DNA of 64,000 nt, taken from contig NGZR01000003.1 of the NCBI GenBank assembly GCA_002197995.1, forward strand, positions 4,340,001 to 4,404,000. Reading direction: 5' to 3'. The translations under genes were made by a program, and so were the position numbers. The notes beneath the pieces are model-generated. The model had not been told where the DNA came from. It was given only the letters and a program-made list of their open reading frames with translations, and ran no database searches. Position 1 is the stretch's first letter, and every line of letters begins with the position of its first letter. Shown piece by piece: positions 22,124 to 33,692 of the stretch. This DNA comes from Gaeumannomyces sp. JS-464. Its lineage: Eukaryota > Ascomycota > Sordariomycetes > Magnaporthales > Magnaporthaceae.

Positions 22124-23396
22124 ATGGGCAACATCAGCAAGCTCCTCCTCCTGTCACTCGTGGCAACCTCCACTGTTGTGGCGTCGCCCGTCCCGGCCCC
22201 CAGGTTCCGTGGTTTGGTATGAATCTCCAAGTCACTAGTTCGCTCTCGTCAGCCGCCTTCGACTAACACCCTCTACTTAAATTTACCAGGCTATCCTTCC
22301 CCGTGGTGATTACGGCTACGGTGGCGGCCGTGGCGGCTCGCCTGGAGGCGGTAGCCCCGGCGGTCCGGGCGGCCCCGGCGGCCCCGGAGGTCCCAGTGGT
22401 CCCGGAGGTCCCAGTGGTCCCGGCGGACCGAAGGGTCCTGGCGGCCCAGGAGGCAACCCCTGCGACTATCCGAGCAATGCCAACAACCCGGCCTGTAGTG
22501 GTTCGGGCTCCTCGCCCAAGGGGCCAGGAGGTCCCGGTGGCAACCCGTGTGATTATCCCAGCAACCCCAACAACCCGGCCTGCACCAGCACTGGCTCGGG
22601 CTTCTCTCCCAGTGGGCCTAAGGGTCCTGGTGGTCCCAAGGGCTCCGGAGGCCCCGGAGGCAATCCGTGCGACTATCCTAGCAATGCCAACAACCCCGCC
22701 TGCACCGGCCCAGGTTCCTCCCCTGTGGTCCTACCGGGCCACGTGGGCCTGGTGGCCCCAAGGGCCCTGGCGGAAACAATGGCTAGGTGAACTGCGACTA
22801 TCCTAGTAACGCCAAAAACCCTCTTTGCGCGGGATCCTCGCCAACTAGCCCAAGAGTCCCGGCGGTCCCAAAGGGCCGGCGGCCCGGGAGGCAACCCTTG
22901 CGACTACCCAAGCAACGCCAACAACCCGGCCTGCGCGGGCTCTCGGCCATCTGGTCCCAAGGACCCCTCCGGTCCCAGCAGCCCCGGTGGTCCTAAGGGA
23001 CCCGGCGGCCCGGGAGGTAATTTCTGCGATTACCCAGCAACGCCAATAACCCGGTCTGCAACCCGCTCGAGCACCGCCACCGCCCCGGCGGAGGTCACCC
23101 CGCCCGCTGAGACCCCCACACCGGCCCGGCCTACCCGGCCAACAACACCCCGGTACCCTTGGCCACCGCCACCGCCCCGGCCGACAATAGCCAGCAGCCC
23201 ACCACCACCGCCCCGGCCGACGACAGCAGCCAGCCGACCGACGCCGCGACCCCGACGAGCAGCTTGTCCCCAACCGAGGAAACCGCGTACCAGACACTGG
23301 CGAAACTCCCAGAGCCCTTCGCTCCAGGACACTGGCGACTACACCGACGACTCCTCCGCCCCGGCCGGTGCCAACTCGGACGACTACACCAACTAA
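22124..23396 (+). pseudogene. secreted collagen-like Cys-repeat protein, frame-broken
   Basis: Not a family I recognise. Exon 1 (22124-22216) encodes a signal peptide (MGNISKLLLLSLVATSTVVA then SPVPAP). A 73 bp intron (22217-22289, with a ctaac branch site) follows. Exon 2 begins with Gly-rich sequence and then alternates collagen-like [10 protein letters not shown] spacers with six copies of (N)[13 protein letters not shown], starting near 22,455, 22,541, 22,661, 22,788, 22,893 and 23,020. A Thr/Ala/Pro-rich stretch and an acidic tail (GDYTDDSSAPAGANSDDYTN) end at TAA 23394-23396. The frame is lost near 22,720, 22,849, 22,876, 23,036 and about 23,310, and an in-frame TAG lies at 22784-22786. 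Where I could localise them, breaks sit in mononucleotide runs one base too short. Paired Cys 11 residues apart with an NNP turn suggest one small disulfide loop per unit. Confidence 0.6.
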
Positions 23397-24176
23397 GGGA
23401 CGCAGCTATTCAGACAGATGGGCGTGCCCATCTTTCCCTCGTGGAATTTGGCGACGGCATCGAAGGTTGACATCCATGTACGCCCTGCGCCCACACAAAT
23501 GGAAATGGGCTTCTTTCTCGTCTTTCGTTCTCATCTGGATTTTAGGGGAAGATTTCAAAGGCAGTCGCTCCTTACGATGATTTCAGCCTTGTGTGTACAA
23601 CAAACGAAGAATGCTCTGTTTCGATTCATGGTGGTGGCGTGGCATCATATTCTGGAGGGCTCGTTACTCCTGTTTTTGGCAAGCCTTGTCTTTCCCGACG
23701 GTTGGTCTTCTTCTTTTAATGTCTGATAGCAGAGATATCTGCCTCAATACAGAGATCCCCATAAATCTTAACCATGCCATGGCCATGCTACAATAATTCC
23801 CTTCAAAATGAGACACTGGTAGAAGGGCACAACGGGCCCAAAAGCCAGGATTTATTAAGACTATCCGCCAGATAGCGCAAACAGAAAAATAGCTACCATT
23901 CTCGAAAACAACCAATCGATGGTAAAGAAATCGCACGAAAAGGGGTATCACCCCCCCCAACCGCTAAAGCAACTGACGGGTATCAAGCAAAAAGAGCGGC
24001 AGAGATAACAAAGTGCGAGTATACCGCCGTAGGAGACGAGCGCGCGCCTTGCCCATGAACCGAAGGCCAGAAGCCGAGACAGCATCTCCAGATTCGTTCG
24101 TGCACCAGTCCTTGTGCCAATGCGACAAGCTGTTGGCCGGAGTCCCTGATGGCACCGACCCATCACCTCCCCTTTT
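23397..24176. other. convergent intergenic region, no gene
   Basis: 780 bp between the 3' ends of the Cys-repeat gene (plus) and the MARVEL-like gene (minus). It should contain both 3' UTRs. Open frames here are short and unremarkable. A C run (ccccccccaa) at about 23,951-23,960 is notable only as a low-complexity site. Confidence 0.4.
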
Positions 24177-25190
24177 CTACTGAGGGTAGGCGGCCGGCTG
24201 TCCCCCTGGTAGGGCTGCTGCTGGTAGGGCTGCTGCTGGTACTGCTGCTGGGGCGGAGCCTGCTGCCCGTACTGGTCCGACTGAGCATATGCGGTTTGGG
24301 GCTGCTGGGGCACCTGGGAAAGCTCGTGGCCGGGCTTGGGCTCGCCAGCCTCGGGACCGGTGGTGCCGGCGGCGGGGGCCTTGGCCTTGCGGTACTGGAC
24401 GAGAGAGATTACTACGGCGTGGCGATGTCATCGTTAGCTGAAAATATCTTGGGTAGAGACTTGAATATGGTCAACCAAAGGATCAAGGGGGAAGAGCGGC
24501 GCACCGAAGAAGACCAGCGTAGCGACAAAGAGGAGCCACGTCAGAGCTCCAACACCGGCAGCGCCCTTGATGCAGCCGGCAGCCGTGTTGTACTTGTTGG
24601 TGTCGGTGGAACCGCCGTAAACGCCGCGATAGGTCTGGACCGAGCCCAGCGCGCTCCCGTCGGCGGCAAGGGAGGCCCAGGAGGCGAGCCAGAAAATGAC
24701 GCTGGCGATCTCGACACCGCTAAAGGGAGGAAGGATAGGGGGTCAGCAGAGTGCGCACGCAGCCCATGAGGGAGTAGGGTGGACAATGCAATAAATAACG
24801 TACAGCTGGGCCCAGTAGTTGTATGCGATGGGGAACAGCAGGATGCTGATGCAAGCCATCCGATGTGGATCAGCGTGAGGGCGAAGGTGAAGGCTGTGAT
24901 TCCCACACTCGCCCACTAAAAAAACGCCGGCAAGGAGGCGTCCAGTCAGCCTGGTTTCCGTGCGACGAGGAATTGGAGGTCCGCTATTAGACGCGACGGC
25001 AGATCTTGTGTGGGCTTACAGCAGAGCCAAAGTACGAGGCGGCAACGGCAACCAGGATCAGGACCAGCAGCGCAAAAACGAGCTGCAGGACACGGATGAT
25101 GGCGATCCAGACGGGCGTGGGCGGGATGTGCGAGCGGTCCAGGCCGTCATCGCCGCGAAAGTTCCAGAAGTTCTCCTTCATGACCACCAT
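24177..25190 (-). CDS. MARVEL-like four-helix membrane protein (two one-base frame breaks)
   Basis: Four exons: 25190-25020, 24915-24804, 24719-24505 and 24411-24177, with introns of 104, 84 and 93 bp. Helix 1 follows WNFRG (IRVLQLVFALLVLILVAVAA), helix 2 is GITAFTFALTLIHIG, helix 3 includes SILLFPIAYNYWAQL and the next helix VIFWLASWASL. GALTWLLFVATLVFF forms the last helix, and a cytosolic Pro/Gln tail with PYQQQ repeats ends AYPQ. This matches the MARVEL fold of fungal membrane-organising proteins of about 240 residues. Exon 2 and exon 4 are each exactly one base short: the aa run at 24853-24854 and the C run at 24202-24206. One extra base in each run makes every splice phase close, giving about 244 residues. 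Consensus error or very recent decay. Confidence 0.7.
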
Positions 25191-27326
25191 TTTGATAGTT
25201 GTTCCGCTTGCGCGAGAGGTTTCCTGGTTGGTGTATATTTACCGACGAAGACAGTCAGGTGGGCGACTGATCTGCCGAATGGAGGGTGTAAGGTGGATAT
25301 GAAGCAGGAAGGGGGAAGTTCTCCGCCCTGGATATTTATTAGACAGGACAACAGCAACAGGGTGCCCTTTGTTCGAATGTTTATCTCGCCGAGGCCGTTT
25401 GCGTGGAATGGCAGAGCTCAAAAAGTCATTAGCTTCGTTGGTGGCTTGGCTTGGAATGTTCACGGGATGAGAATGTGAGGGGCAAGCAAAAGAGCACCAG
25501 GCCAGGCGCCTCCCGTATTTAAAGGAAGAAGCAAAAGAAAAAGTCTAGCCAGGGCTAGCCTGCGTCAACCCCATCCCCAAGGGGTGGTGACACCACAGCT
25601 AAACCAAACTCTCTTTGATGCCGCATTTCGAGCAGCCAGCCAACAGGAACGGAAAAAGATGTGGGAAGCTAACACGGGTGCCTTTCAGCTGGCCGGAGGT
25701 GAGGAGTCGTGCGCACATGTTGGAGCCCTCCCCAATCAGAGGAGCTAAACCCAAAGCGCAGATGTCACTGACGATCCCACCTCGGGGTGGCACGTGGGTG
25801 GCTTGGAACGGCGTGCAGCGACTGGGGACCGAGGCGAAAGAAAACGGTCACGCCAGCTGTTCGTCGAGCCGAGGAGCGCTCGTCATTGGCTCCCTCGGGC
25901 GCCTCCATCGCCGATCGATTGAGCTCGCGCTAGAAAGCAAAGATATCCCCCACGGTGGCTTCCTCAAAAATCGACGGCCTCGGAGCCTCAACGCGCCCAA
26001 CGACGACGGCATTTGCACACGCCGCCCTTTTGCGTGCCCCACATTCGGGCAGAGGGCGCTAGCGAACAGGATAAGGGACCCAAAAAGGTGACCTTGTTTG
26101 TATAGTGTGACCGTGGTCGTTAGCGTGGTGCGACGCAATGGGAGCTTTCTGAAAGCGGAACCGGGCCAATCAGCCGCGCCGCTTTTGAAAGTCTCCCCAT
26201 CCATGCCTTGCCTGGACCCTGCATTCCAGGGAGCAGCAGGTGGGACACCCATATGGAGAGGAGGGGCAATCTATGTACAGGTAGAGCCGAGGGATGCTCA
26301 GGTTAGGCATCGACCCGAACCCGGCCTGTTCAAGCTGTGAGCTCTACTCGTTGCCTGTGCCATGGTACAAGCTAGTGGACGCGCACGGCACTCGCAAGGC
26401 AGATACAGACCGGAAACTCGGGGCAGCGCTCCGTTCAGCTCACCTGCCTGGGCCGTCCAAGAACCGGAGACCACTTCGTCCGATAGGCAAATCAAGGAAT
26501 CCAAGCCCGGCAACCAGTGCGACGGGAGCTGGGTCTCGGGAGTTCGAAGGAGGATGGCAGTTTGATCACGCCACAGAGGAGCTGCATGGTTGATCAAATA
26601 TTACCCCACCTTCGACTGCCGAATGCGGCGATACCAGTGGGGCCGCCTCGCAGCCGTCCAATTGCCTTTCTTCAGGCGGGTCGTGCTGAACTCTGTCCTC
26701 GCCAGGTGTTGTTCAGCTCAAGGCAGCTTTTTGCACGCTCTGACATCGTGGCTGGCAAAGATGCGACGACAAGCGACCGATCCTTTCGACGAACCGCCAG
26801 AGTCGGACAGATGCAGCTGTGCCCAACCCGAGGCCGAAGCGGCCCTGCTTGTTCTTGGCATCCGGGCTGCGTGGCGCTGCCATTCAGCGCAGTCCCATGG
26901 TTTTCCCCCGACACCCATCTCTGGCCGGGGTACCAGACCCGACACGACCCATCACATTTTCTTGCACAAGCGGGCACATGAGCTTTAAAGAATTGAATGA
27001 TGCGGGGGCCTGCATGCTAGACACACGCACGGCTGGGTATACTTGTCAAAAATAGCAGCCCAGGCCAACACACCATGAAGAGGTCCGCAGCCCGGGACGT
27101 TCGCGCCGGCTGAACGCCGTCCGGGCCGTGTTCCCCCCGTCTCCAAACGTTTCCGAGGCCTGTTTCTCAAGAAACCAAGAAAAAGTCCAGGGGCCACCCG
27201 CGGCCTCTTTCCCCCTTGTCCCAAATGATAAAAACCATTACGCTTCCTTTCCAATGTTCTTCCAGGGTAATAAAATGTGCTGATTTGTGTGTTTGCTTGA
27301 TAATCCCATCCAAGCGAGACTTCCAC
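25191..27326. other. 2.1 kb intergenic, nothing recognised
   Basis: Upstream region of the MARVEL-like gene and downstream of the eight-cysteine protein. Several open frames on both strands overlap one another, have no start-context preference and carry no domain, so I treat them as chance. GC content is like the neighbouring host DNA, with no sign of a transposon. Confidence 0.45.
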
Positions 27327-27813
27327 TTAACGCCTGCCACCGGCCAGCCTGCACAGGGGGCGGCCGCGCTCGAGGACTTTGGGGTCGCAGGTAAGCCTGT
27401 TGTCCTCGATGCAGGTGAGGCGCTGTCCACCTATACGTTGGAATCGTCGTTAGCACAGATTCGCCACAAGGCTATCGATCTGCGAAACACAAGACTTACA
27501 GTTGTTGACACCGGAAGGCACGCAGCGTCCATTCTGGCCGTTAACGCGGCACACGTCCTGCTTAAGGGACGTGTTGGCAACGCAGCAAGCACCGTTGGGG
27601 ACGGGGCCTGTGTTTTTCGGTTGGTTAGCGAGGGCCTCCTTTTGGCTTGCCTTGAGTCGGGATAAGAGCGGCTGAGCACGTACGGTTGGCGTTGGCGCCC
27701 TGGCGCTCCATGAGGCGGACCTCACGGCGGTCGACGCTCTGCTCGGGGGTCTCCACGGTGGCGGCGGAGGCGACGGCGACAAGCGCCAGGACCGAGGAAA
27801 GAGTGAACTTCAT
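27327..27813 (-). CDS. small secreted eight-cysteine protein
   Basis: Three exons (27813-27684, 27607-27500, 27430-27327) with introns of 76 and 69 bp, GTACGT and GTAAGT donors and all phases closing, give 113 residues. The signal peptide is MKFTLSSVLALVAVASAA, followed by a propeptide-like stretch containing RREVRLMERQ. That could be a dibasic processing region. The mature part has eight Cys in the order GACCVA, DVC, GRC, NNC, LTC, LTC, PLC, enough for four disulfides. It looks like a fungal secreted cysteine-rich (effector-type) protein. No family name is claimed. Length, even Cys count and position in the accessory strip support extracellular action. Confidence 0.75.
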
Positions 27814-29450
27814 TTTGGCGGTGTGTGGAAGAAAGCAAAGATGGAGTTTAAAAAACCGTTGGAAGAGTGAAGATAGTTGTCCGGCCGGCGGGCTTGAGAA
27901 GCGTAAAAGAGCTGGGAAAGAGGAATCGAAGAGGCCGTCGTCTGAAGATGCGAGCGTGGGGACGAAAGGGAGCAAGAGGTATCGCCAGCCAGGACAGAGC
28001 CGCACTTTATACTCACTATAGGATATCGATCTGCTCGGAAACCGGCAACCCGCGGGGGAGCCGCAACGGTATCGTGGACCCCGATCCGCTGTCTCTCCCT
28101 TGGCTCCATCGCAACCTCGTCTGCGATGTGCTGGCAGCCCCCCTTGTCCTGGGAGCCACATGCCCCAGACAAAAATAGGGGCGGCAGCTAGGGGTCAGAA
28201 TTTCCACCAAAGAGGCTCCGCGAGCCGCATCCACCCTTACCCAGGGCGCATGCTGATGCTGGCGGCCACCAGCACGAGCAGGGATGCGTCGCCGTCGTTG
28301 ACCGACTCCGAGGCGCTCGCGATTGAGCATACATACAGGGCAACGGGCACTACCGAGTCGACGCGATTGGCCACAATGGGGATAAGCGATCGAAGAGCTG
28401 GGGTTGCCCTTTGGTTTTGGATCTCCCCTGTCAGACGCGCTGAAACAACAAGCATGAGACGCAGAGGAGTCGTCGCGGCTAACATGCTGGCCCCACTGAC
28501 AAGACGGAATAGGGCTAGTGGGAAATCAGCGGAGCTTCATCCAATGTCACCGCGGTGATCAATTGGGCTTCTCCCGCCCTCTTGGGATATTCGCGGTGAT
28601 CATTTACCACCTTCCCCTCGTCAGCCAAAACCAGAGTCGCAACGGTTACGACGCCGTGCCTGACGAGCCCCTAGAAACCCGGGTGCACACAGGGGAGTGA
28701 CTGCCCGCCCGGCTCTGCATGCCTCTCCTCTCCCGGAGATTGCCCACCTGTCAGAATGGGAGTGTCCATGGGGATGGTGATAATCGACATCCATGGCCAA
28801 TTGTGGCGCATTTTCTGACAGCTCCCAGGTGAGTTTGACATATTGATACTTTTTTCCATCTTTTCTTTTCTTTGTCTTTGGTATGGGGATCTGAGTTGCA
28901 GAATGCTGCCCCCGTAACTCAACCTCTGCCCTCCACGGTCATGCCCGTCTTCACGATACTACCTCAGCCGTCATGCTGGCAAGGCCGCACTAAATGTGGA
29001 GTCCCTACCGCTGGCAGCCAACTCAAGCGTCAGTCTGCAAGACTCCTTCAACGCGAAATCACCCAAGGCGGTTGTCCAACGAGCCTCAGAGACTGAGCCT
29101 ATTGCCTTCGATACCAAGCTAGGGATCGTCGAGAATGATCATCGCGCCTCGTGACCATGTCCCTGCCGGGGAATCCTAAACCATGGCGAGATTCATGCCT
29201 CCGCCAAGGGTCACTGACAACCTGGGACATCTGTGCCAAGCCGATTGTCGCGGGGGATCAGAGATTTCCACTCTTGGTCATTCTCCCTGGTCGTTGCGGA
29301 AGTTAATTCTGCCCGAAAAGGGAGGTCTTTGGACATCGGATGAAACCAGTTTTCCTGGAGGATCACAGAAACACGGCTTTGGAGGCCGCGGGTCAACGCA
29401 CCGAGGCAGACCCTTATGAGGGCTAGAATCCTCTACTAAGATCACGACCC
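27814..29450. other. 1.6 kb intergenic, nothing recognised
   Basis: Upstream of the eight-cysteine gene and downstream of the DUF3431 gene, both on the minus strand. Open frames are short, overlap on both strands and have no recognisable domain. Confidence 0.4.
28004..28010 (-). promoter_or_regulatory. TATA-like element upstream of the eight-cysteine protein
   Basis: TATAAAG on the minus strand, about 190 bp before the start codon. The distance allows a short leader. Sequence-only inference. Confidence 0.3.
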
Positions 29451-30450
29451 CTAAGCTTTTCTCAGCCCCATGCCGATCTCTTTCTTGAAGTACTCGTCGC
29501 AGTCGCCAAGGCCAAACACATGGCACATGCACTCCTCATAGCCGGGGCAGCTGCGCGCAAAGGGAGAAAACTCTAGATCAGCAGGTGCCGCTTAAGAGAC
29601 CGGGGGATTTCTTCCTTGCAGCCCACGGCGAGAACAAGGCTTACTACTCGGCTTCCTCCCCTAGCCAGATCGCCCAGGTGTACTCCATCAACCTCCCGCT
29701 CGTCATGCTGTCGAGCGGCGTCTGCAGCAGCCAGCCGCGCAGCCGCGCCCACCACTCGCGGGGCCGCGCCCGGATCGCGGCGCGGCTGGCCGCAAACTGC
29801 GCGCAGCAGGGGGCCGCCAGCCTCCGGGGCACCGCCAGCCGCTGCTCGCCGCCGAGGAACTCGCCGAGCAGCGCCGCGAGCATGCCCTCCCTGGAGGCGC
29901 CCAGCGTCCCGAAGCGGTCGAACGGGACGGCGCGGTCCGCGGGCGCGACGCTCATGACGTTCTCGCACCCGGGGAGGCAGCGGGCGCTGGCGAAGCCGGC
30001 CTTGGCGACGTACGAGGCGCGCAGGTCGCGCACCTGGGCGGCCGCGTCGTGGCGGCCCTGGTGCCAGGCGCGCCGGTGGCCGTGGCGGAAGAAGACGACG
30101 TCGGGCAGGTGGTCGTAGTGGGTTATGATGTAGGTCAGGTAGACCATGGCCTCGTTGCCTCTGTTGGTGGGGACGGCGAGGTCGGCGGAGAGGGGCGCGT
30201 CGACGACGTAGTTGAAGACGTCCCAGCTGCCGCCGTCTTTCCGTCTTGGGATTGAGGCTAGCCAGGACGTGTCATCTGTGCTTGTGGAGGCGATCACGAG
30301 CGCTGTAGTAAGTTGCGACGGGGGCGATGACGGTGCAGTTGTGGTGGACAGGAAGAGACGCGCGACCATGGACAGAAGTGCGGCGAAGAGGAGAGGACGG
30401 ATGAGAAACGAAACTGCGCGCCTTAGGCGGCGAAAAACTAAAGCACCCAT
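29451..30450 (-). CDS. DUF3431-family protein (putative glycosyltransferase-like, type II membrane)
   Basis: Two exons (30450-29645 and 29550-29451; intron 94 bp with a GTAAGC donor) give 301 residues. The chosen start (MGALVFRRLRRAV) places a hydrophobic anchor at residues about 12 to 35, as in type II Golgi or ER proteins. The open frame extends 84 codons further upstream without family similarity. The body has the fungal DUF3431 hallmarks: NRGNEAMVYLTYIITHYDHL, then PDVVFFRHGHRRAWHQ, a Cys pair in ARCLPGCEN, and EYTWAIWLG before the intron. The short last exon adds a Cys-rich tail (CPGYEECMCHVFG). Members are thought to be glycosyltransferase-related, but no activity is established. Confidence 0.82.
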
Positions 30451-31937
30451 TGGTCCACAGCGTACTAGTGCCCTAGGTGGTCCAATCAACGTTGAAGTGA
30501 GGAAGTGCTCCCTGCGACGATATATCTTCGTAAGTGATTCCCCCTTTGTATGAAAGCAAAAGAAAAAAAATTGAATAGTAGAAAGAACACAAAAGACATC
30601 CTGTATAGATATTTGAAGCATTGCTGTCAACCATTTAGCCATTCGAGGCACTTGGCTGAGACCTTCTGCCACGACTCCCGGGACCCGGCTGATCTCTAGC
30701 AACCCCTGAATTGTCTGTTGAATTCACTTTCCATGTCCGTCTTGCTATCCCTAGCCCGCCATGGCATAGAATTCTGTCAAAAGTTCACCTTAAATAACTG
30801 CTTCCCCCATGTCTATTGGAAGACACTATCAGCAGACAGAAGCCTGGCTGGAGGCGGCGTGGGAGCGTTGTAGTGCCTGGTTGCGCCTTTACCTAGAAGA
30901 AAATGAGGGTAATGTGACGGCCACCTCGCCACTCCTTGCACTGGTATTGGCTAGGTGTCTTCCTTGGCTCCTTTGTGTCCAGCTTCACGCACGCACACAC
31001 ACACACTCTCTCTCTCTCGCGCCAGCTTTCGCAAATAACCTCGCCATACACCCATTCTAACAGCCGGTGAAGCCTACCTATCTTTCTAGTTGTTACTGAA
31101 GGAGTAGTATGCCTTGACTGACTACGAGGTCGAGCATCGCAGGTATTTGGCCGAGGTGGAGGATGTGGAGGTAAATTTCGCAACAGTGACCGCTTTTTTT
31201 TTACCCTCCGGGGGTGGTGCAGTTGCCGAACTCGATAACACAACCAATGCCAAATAATGGAACACAGTGGGCGCTGGGGCTGCGCAAGATGGAGAGAGAG
31301 GGAGCGTGGCAAACTCGAGCGGTAAAACCAGCCGGCATGCCTCTCAGGTAGTCATAGCGACTCTCGAAAGTGCCTCGCCTCGAGGACAGATCGACATACC
31401 AAGCACGCGAAGGGCACTTGCTATACCCTATTGTTGAATTCATTTGTTCGACCAATCATTTACCTGCCCGGGACAGCCCTGCTGCCATATATTCGGCTTG
31501 TGCTGCTATGCAGGTCACAGAGCTGGGGAGAGAGAGTGTGTCGGAAATGGCCATTCCCATTGCATGGAGACAGACGGGCTGTCAGCCTTGTGTGTGCCTA
31601 GGCTGTCATGGGGAAGTATATTTCAGGCTTTCAGATATACATGGTTATGCCTTGCGACGCGGCCTGTCTGCTTGGACAGCATTCCTTTGGTGGTTCGAGG
31701 TGGTGCAGTCTTGCCAAGCCCAACGGTCGAATGGACGGCAGCCATCAACTGATGGTGGCACGGGCCAAAGGCGGTGCCGAACAAGCCGAAATGCAATTGT
31801 GTCGTGCGGTGGCTGGGGTTTCGTCCCGCCTCGAGCCGCCGTGCGACCTCTGGCCCAGGCACCGAACTTTCAACCCTCATCGCACCCTGGAGGTGCCAGC
31901 AACACTTCCAATCGGGCCACCCAGTTGAGCTGCAAAA
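30451..31937. other. intergenic with CA/CT microsatellite
   Basis: 1.5 kb between the divergent DUF3431 gene and the 226-residue protein. A compound microsatellite (CA then CT) lies at 30986-31020. Other open frames here have no domain or codon bias. Confidence 0.45.
30986..31020. repeat. compound (CA)n(CT)n microsatellite
   Basis: Alternating CA repeats run directly into CT repeats over 35 bp. A likely length-polymorphic marker. Confidence 0.85.
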
Positions 31938-32719
31938 ATGGGCATCATCCGCAAGACGTTGTTTGCCGGCACGTTGACGGCGGCCACCGCGCTGGGCTAC
32001 CTGAATGCCAGCACCGTCGTCGTGCGCCCGCTGCCGCCGCGCGACCCCCTGTTCTCGAGCAAGCTGTGGAAGCGCTCCAACGCATACAAGAACCCGGCAA
32101 CCCAGGACATTTGCCTGAAGCACATCCCCCTCGACGACATCCGACCCGAGCTCCTCGAGCGCGAGGGCGATCTCGTCCTCGAATTCTGCCGCGGCGTCTG
32201 GTCGAGCCTCGGTAAGTGCTCCTACTCTTTCCATGCCGGGCATCACGCCACGCCCCGCACGTCCTGCCCACGCCAGCGTCTCTGACAACCCCCTTTCTTC
32301 CGACCAATCCAGGCTACGAGGCGCAGCGCCGCATTCTGGAGCGCAAGTATTCCAACGAGTCGACGGCCACGGACCTGTGGTCGCGCGAGCAGCTGGCCGA
32401 GTCGGCCTACGAGCCCGGCACCATCATCACGGACCACTTCGAGGTGGTCGAGAAGACGCCGACGTCCATCACGGTGCGGTGCGGCGATTCGCCCCGCAAC
32501 TCGGGCCCGCGCGAGTCGGACGGCCTCTTCACCTTCTCGGCTAGGGTCGACCACGACAGGGGCCTGGCCGAGCTCGGCTTGAGGAGCGCATTCTTTGACA
32601 GCGCGCGCAAGCTCGAGGGCCCGGACGCCAGGCCGCCCATGGGACGGTTTATGTTTGAGCTGCATTTGTTGTACGCGAGGCTGTTGATGGCCACGGGCCA
32701 CCGGAGGGTGCTGAGGTGA
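31938..32719 (+). CDS. conserved fungal protein of unknown function, 226 residues
   Basis: Exon 1 31938-32211, intron 32212-32312 (GTAAGT donor, CTGAC-like branch), exon 2 32313-32719. Phases close and give 226 residues. The N-terminus (MGIIRKTLFAGTLTAATALGY) could be a mitochondrial presequence or a membrane anchor: basic start, then a hydrophobic stretch, then a Pro-rich turn (VVRPLPPRDPLF). The body reads as a single globular alpha/beta domain with VWSSLGYEAQRRILERKY, DHFEVVEKTPTSITVRCGDS and SDGLFTFSARVD. It looks like a family I have seen in other filamentous fungi but cannot name. Coding status is supported by the clean intron and codon use. Confidence 0.72.
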
Positions 32720-33692
32720 TCTGCGCCTTTGCTTTCATTTTCCTTCTCTTCTCGAAAGGGAAGCCATCGCCGTGCACGGGGATCAAACCGTTATTGCAAT
32801 TCGTGTTGCATTCTTGGTACCTGTCTCACTCCACATTAGATACTCGCTATCACAGCCGCAACTGCATCAGCCGAGCGAGCTGGCGCACGCTTCCATCTTT
32901 CTCCATCCCATCTCCACTGGCGGCCGAGGGAAGCCGAATTCCGATTGACTCCAAGAGATAGCGCCGCGGACGTCCGATAGTGGGATGCTTGTGCAGGATG
33001 AGGGGTAGGGAGGTGGCGCACCACTGGCGGGGTCTTCCCGGTTTCTTGGTCCTCAGGCCGGTCAGGAGGATAGGATGGGCCAATCCGACGGGCTCCCGTC
33101 CTATCTGAGATTGATGAAAGTGAATCTGGCGCGATGAGACACAGGCAAACAGGCCGAGGTCAGGGTCCTGTCCGCCGAGTGGCAGGCGCAACAGATGATT
33201 GTTCAGATCCTGCGTTCATCCAGGCGCGTTCGTCCGTGCTGCGGGAGCAGAGCCCAGCGCTGTGCGTCATTGCTTCCGCGGGCACGGGGCTGCCGATCCA
33301 ATCGCCGGTTTCGCTCGTGCCCGCCGCCTCGACGGATGCCGGGCTTGCCGCTCGTGGTCCCCGCATGCAGGCCCCAGAGAGTGACGCTAGGGGGCGGGTT
33401 CATAGGACCAATTCCCACCTACCTGACCTCGATACTCCGTCATTCGTCCCATCTGCTCCATCCGTTCCCATAGTTCAAGCACTGCAGATTCGACATCTGC
33501 CAGCCCCCGAGGAGCAGCTAAATACAGTAGTCTTCCCGCACGTAGCCAAGATTCCGTCGATATATACCTATAGACCGACGGCGTCCGCTTGTCCTTTACC
33601 TGTTGTTTCGCACCCTAGGCGTCACGTCTCCCTCGGAAACCGCTTCACCCGCGCCCAACACGACAGACTCTCACGCCCATCCGCAGTCAGCA
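32720..33692. other. intergenic/leader region
   Basis: Nearly 1 kb between the unknown gene and the amine oxidase, both on the plus strand. Open frames here have no domain. The last 150 bp probably form the amine oxidase leader. Confidence 0.4.
33557..33566 (+). promoter_or_regulatory. TATA-like element upstream of the amine oxidase
   Basis: gatatatacc, about 130 bp before the amine oxidase start codon, is the best TATA-like match in this GC-rich upstream region. Confidence 0.3.

Noticed and set aside
22303..22806. 167-codon Ala/Pro/Arg-rich frame on the plus strand
   Set aside because: It is a shifted frame of the Gly/Pro/Cys repeat gene and lacks the signal peptide and Cys motif.
25600..27000. 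Several overlapping 100- to 160-codon frames on both strands
   Set aside because: No domains, and both strands are equally open, which is expected by chance in GC-rich intergenic DNA.
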